From Branchiostoma belcheri (lineage: Eukaryota; Chordata; Leptocardii; Amphioxiformes; Branchiostomatidae), in NCBI RefSeq assembly GCF_001625305.1, contig NW_017803909.1:1799541-1863540 (forward strand): a DNA stretch of 64,000 nt, in the 5' to 3' direction. Position 1 is the first letter of the stretch, and each line of letters starts with the position of its first letter. The position numbers were made by a program, and so were the translations under genes. Shown here one piece after another: positions 61,351 through 64,000 of this stretch. A model generated the notes under the pieces. That model did no database searches and was not told the DNA's origin. It saw nothing but the letters and a program-made list of their open reading frames with translations.

Positions 61351-64000
61351 GTGAGTAGTATACTATTACAAACAACTGTTAAATTTTGTACTTTGTTTTT
61401 TTTTCTAAGCAGGGGTGCTGTGTTCTCATACTTTCAGCATATGTTATCATAGTTTTTGGAGGGGATTCTGCTCAGAGTTCACCAAACCATGACACTTGTG
61501 GCCAGAGTCCTAAACTCTAAATTTTCAGACAATATTTTCACTTAGAATGCCCTATTTTCAGACTGAAAAACCATACCTTTATCAATTCTGCACCAATCTA
61601 CCCTACAGGGCAACCAGATAAGATATGGATAATTGACACAACTAGTCTATAAACCAGTATACATTGTATATAGTACCCTTTGTTTCAAGTGGATCAGTCC
61701 AAACTGTGCTATATTTGGCTGCCTGTTTGGATCAATCCACTATTCCACAGGGGGTGTTTCCAAACAGTTGTTTGTACATGTATGCTGTGCCATATGGATC
61801 AGGGTGATCTCCCAGATCTGCCTTTCCCATGCTAAACCTTTCCTTCTTTCATCCCTGAGAAAGCCCAGGGGTACATTAGTGAACACCTGACCCTTATCGA
61901 GGAGGCAGACACCAATGTGACAAGTATGGGCTACAAATTGGAACCATACTGTGAGGTTCAGACCTGTTAGTCACACATAGGCAGTGATTAATGAGAGGCT
62001 GGACATACTGCATGATTTGTGAGGCAACTTTTCCCATGTTTAAGTATGGCAGAGTATCAGATATGTCCTCAAGACACGATAAGTAGGTATTTATATACTC
62101 ACATAAAAGTGGGATCACTGGTATGATGAATTGGCATGCTTCTTCCAGTAACTTAGCCTGCCCTTCCACAGCCTTGTACTGACTTCTGCAATTGAGAGTC
62201 TTGAGACTATATTTCTTGTAAAGTTTCAGTTAAGTTATGTATAAAAAAAACAAGTACAGCATAGTGATAAGTTGTGAAAAGGATTATATTCTTCTTCTTT
62301 CCTAATTAGATTTACAATTTGGTGAAATGATATTGATCATAGGTCACATGATTATGGATAAATTTTGCCACTTCATACATTGGTAATTTGGTACTTTTAA
62401 AAATAGAAATATATTCTCAAACAAAAAGTCATGAGTATGGATCATTCAAAAGAATCAACAGGAAAGTAAACTACAAAATCCTAGCTCGTCAAGCTTGCCT
62501 TAAAAAGTGTAAACCTCACAGTTGGATAAAACAGTGTGATACTTCAGGGGTTAATCACAGGACCAACCTTGTAAAAAGGAAGCAGGATGTGTGTGAATAT
62601 GTGTTCAACAATGTTGCCCTTCTCCTCTGCACTATAGAGGAAAACTTCCAGTCTCTGAGTGTCAATACCGTAACCTTGGCCTTCCCTTAGCCTTCTCCTT
62701 GTGAGATGATCTTGCCGTCTGGGCCCCATGACACCTGTGACACAAACGTGAAGATTTCTTCTTGGCTGCTTTCACCCAAGGATTGCCTTAATTAACTGTT
62801 TAATGGGATCATGTGCTCCTCTGTCACCCTTCCCAGTGACTAACTACTGAGCTGAATGAACTTGGACCTAAATTTTGGCAATGGTTGGTTAAAGTCTTCA
62901 AACAATGGACAGTTGGTCACATACAACGTACATAAAATTAATGTGGTAATATGTAGTGAAAAAAAACAGTGGACATGTTTTCTTTAAGCTTCAAGTTGTT
63001 ATGCTATATGTAGGATTTGTATGACAGAGTTTAGAAAATCATGCTGAAAAGATTCTTTGGGGAAATTCAAAGTATTGTTGGACATCTTTTACCATGGTGG
63101 CAGGAGGGCATGCCCTTCTACACAGGTCTATAACAGGATATGATTTTCTCCCAGGACAACCTATGATCCAAGTGTCTGGCTGTCTGCTGACTTCTGTACC
63201 TATTCTGGAAACTTGTTGACATGGAACAAATAGAGATGTGACCCCCTGAGTGCCGTTTCCAATAAACCTGCCTGGACTGGATGCCACCATATTAGTCATG
63301 CACCCTCTGTGCCCCTCCCTACACCTACCCCAAACTACTTTACACCCAGACATGTTGAGAGGGAGGGGACCAAGGCTCTCCTACTACAGATTAATGGCAC
63401 CAGGAGACCACTGGAAGCCTTACCTCATACAAGATAGATCGCTTTGGGATTAGCTGTGATAGCTCTGCACCTCAGATGTCCTGCCAGGCCTTTCTGTAAC
63501 AATTAAAACCAGCTCAGTTGTGGAAAGAACGCCCAGTTCCCAAGGGAAAGGCTTAGAGAGCCATGGGGAAATTTCCTACCAACCTGACTTGAGTTAGACA
63601 GAGTCAAGTACAAGTACAAGTACAAAGTATTTTCCTGACATTGGACTTCAAAGAAAGGAAAACAGAATGAATGGGTAGCAAGATGTAGATCTACATGTAC
63701 AATAAATGGTTTTACATGTTGTTCTTTGTCACTAGAAGTATAAGCTTTGCTGACTCTGTAGTTGTCATTTCAATGTATTTGGACATGCATAAGTGCAAAA
63801 GATAACCAATATCATTCTTTGTTACTTTTCATATACATGTAGGTGTACTCTTTCCTTTTTAAAAGGAAATACAGCAACAGAACTAGACAACAATGACCAA
63901 CAAAAGAGTTGTAAGTCTTGCAGTGCTACTGAGAATTTCCGTTCTTGCCACAAATCAAAGATATCACATATCTTCCCCCTTGGTATGAGATCTGGTCCGG
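61351..64000 (+). other. CTSA: Carboxypeptidase intron 1 (continues past the window)
   Basis: No second exon with the expected WLNGGPGCSS region was seen in any frame. The tract is AT-rich and without recognised genes. A short CAAGTA tandem repeat lies at 63605-63626, possibly the tail of a retroposon. Confidence 0.6.
63605..63626. repeat. Short CAAGTA tandem repeat
   Basis: Three CAAGTA units followed by CAAAGTA, inside the intron that runs off the right edge. Confidence 0.7.

Noticed and set aside
1-64000. CRISPR arrays, bacterial operons, integrated viral genes
   Set aside because: No regularly spaced repeats, no polycistronic layout, no reverse transcriptase, integrase, capsid or polymerase frames were seen.

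Overview
The window is animal nuclear DNA, almost certainly from a lancelet (amphioxus, Branchiostoma). It has multi-exon genes with GT-AG introns, short tRNA-derived SINEs, small fold-back elements and long AT-rich noncoding tracts. The gene products match chordate developmental and glycosylation families. The assignment to Branchiostoma comes from gene content and gene structure, not from a database search.

Layout: (1) 1-5.2 kb has no convincing gene. (2) 5.2-7.2 kb (+) is a two-exon FoxH gene, with the forkhead domain split by one intron and a C-terminal PPNK Smad-interaction motif. (3) 8.2-10.1 kb (+) is an ATP-grasp ligase-like gene with a TATA box, a probable noncoding first exon, a single coding exon and one internal frameshift. 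(4) 10.3-14.85 kb (-) and 16.3-19.5 kb (+) are two alpha-2,8-sialyltransferase-like genes. They lie head to head across 1.5 kb and share the intron phases and near-identical intron positions of the catalytic domain, so they are an inverted tandem duplicate pair. (5) 19.5-36.2 kb is a gene-free tract with GC-rich islands and candidate regulatory blocks. (6) 36.3-52.3 kb (-) is a complete seven-exon Tbx20 gene. (7) 52.3-61.2 kb is the Tbx20 upstream region. (8) At 61.2 kb (+) is the first coding exon of a cathepsin A-like serine carboxypeptidase, which continues beyond the window.

The most unusual signal is noncoding. A 191-bp block at 22478-22668 recurs without a single difference and in the same orientation at 56490-56680. 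Each copy lies downstream of a second, diverged but clearly related block (21253-21392 and 56064-56219). The two pairs flank Tbx20 on either side. This suggests duplicated cis-regulatory modules around Tbx20, with gene conversion, very strong constraint or a very recent copy of the 191-bp part. An assembly artefact is the main alternative.

The genes are not an operon. FoxH (Nodal/Smad signalling) and Tbx20 (heart and mesoderm T-box repressor) are developmental regulators. The sialyltransferases act in the Golgi and the carboxypeptidase in the lysosome. No functional link between neighbours is claimed.
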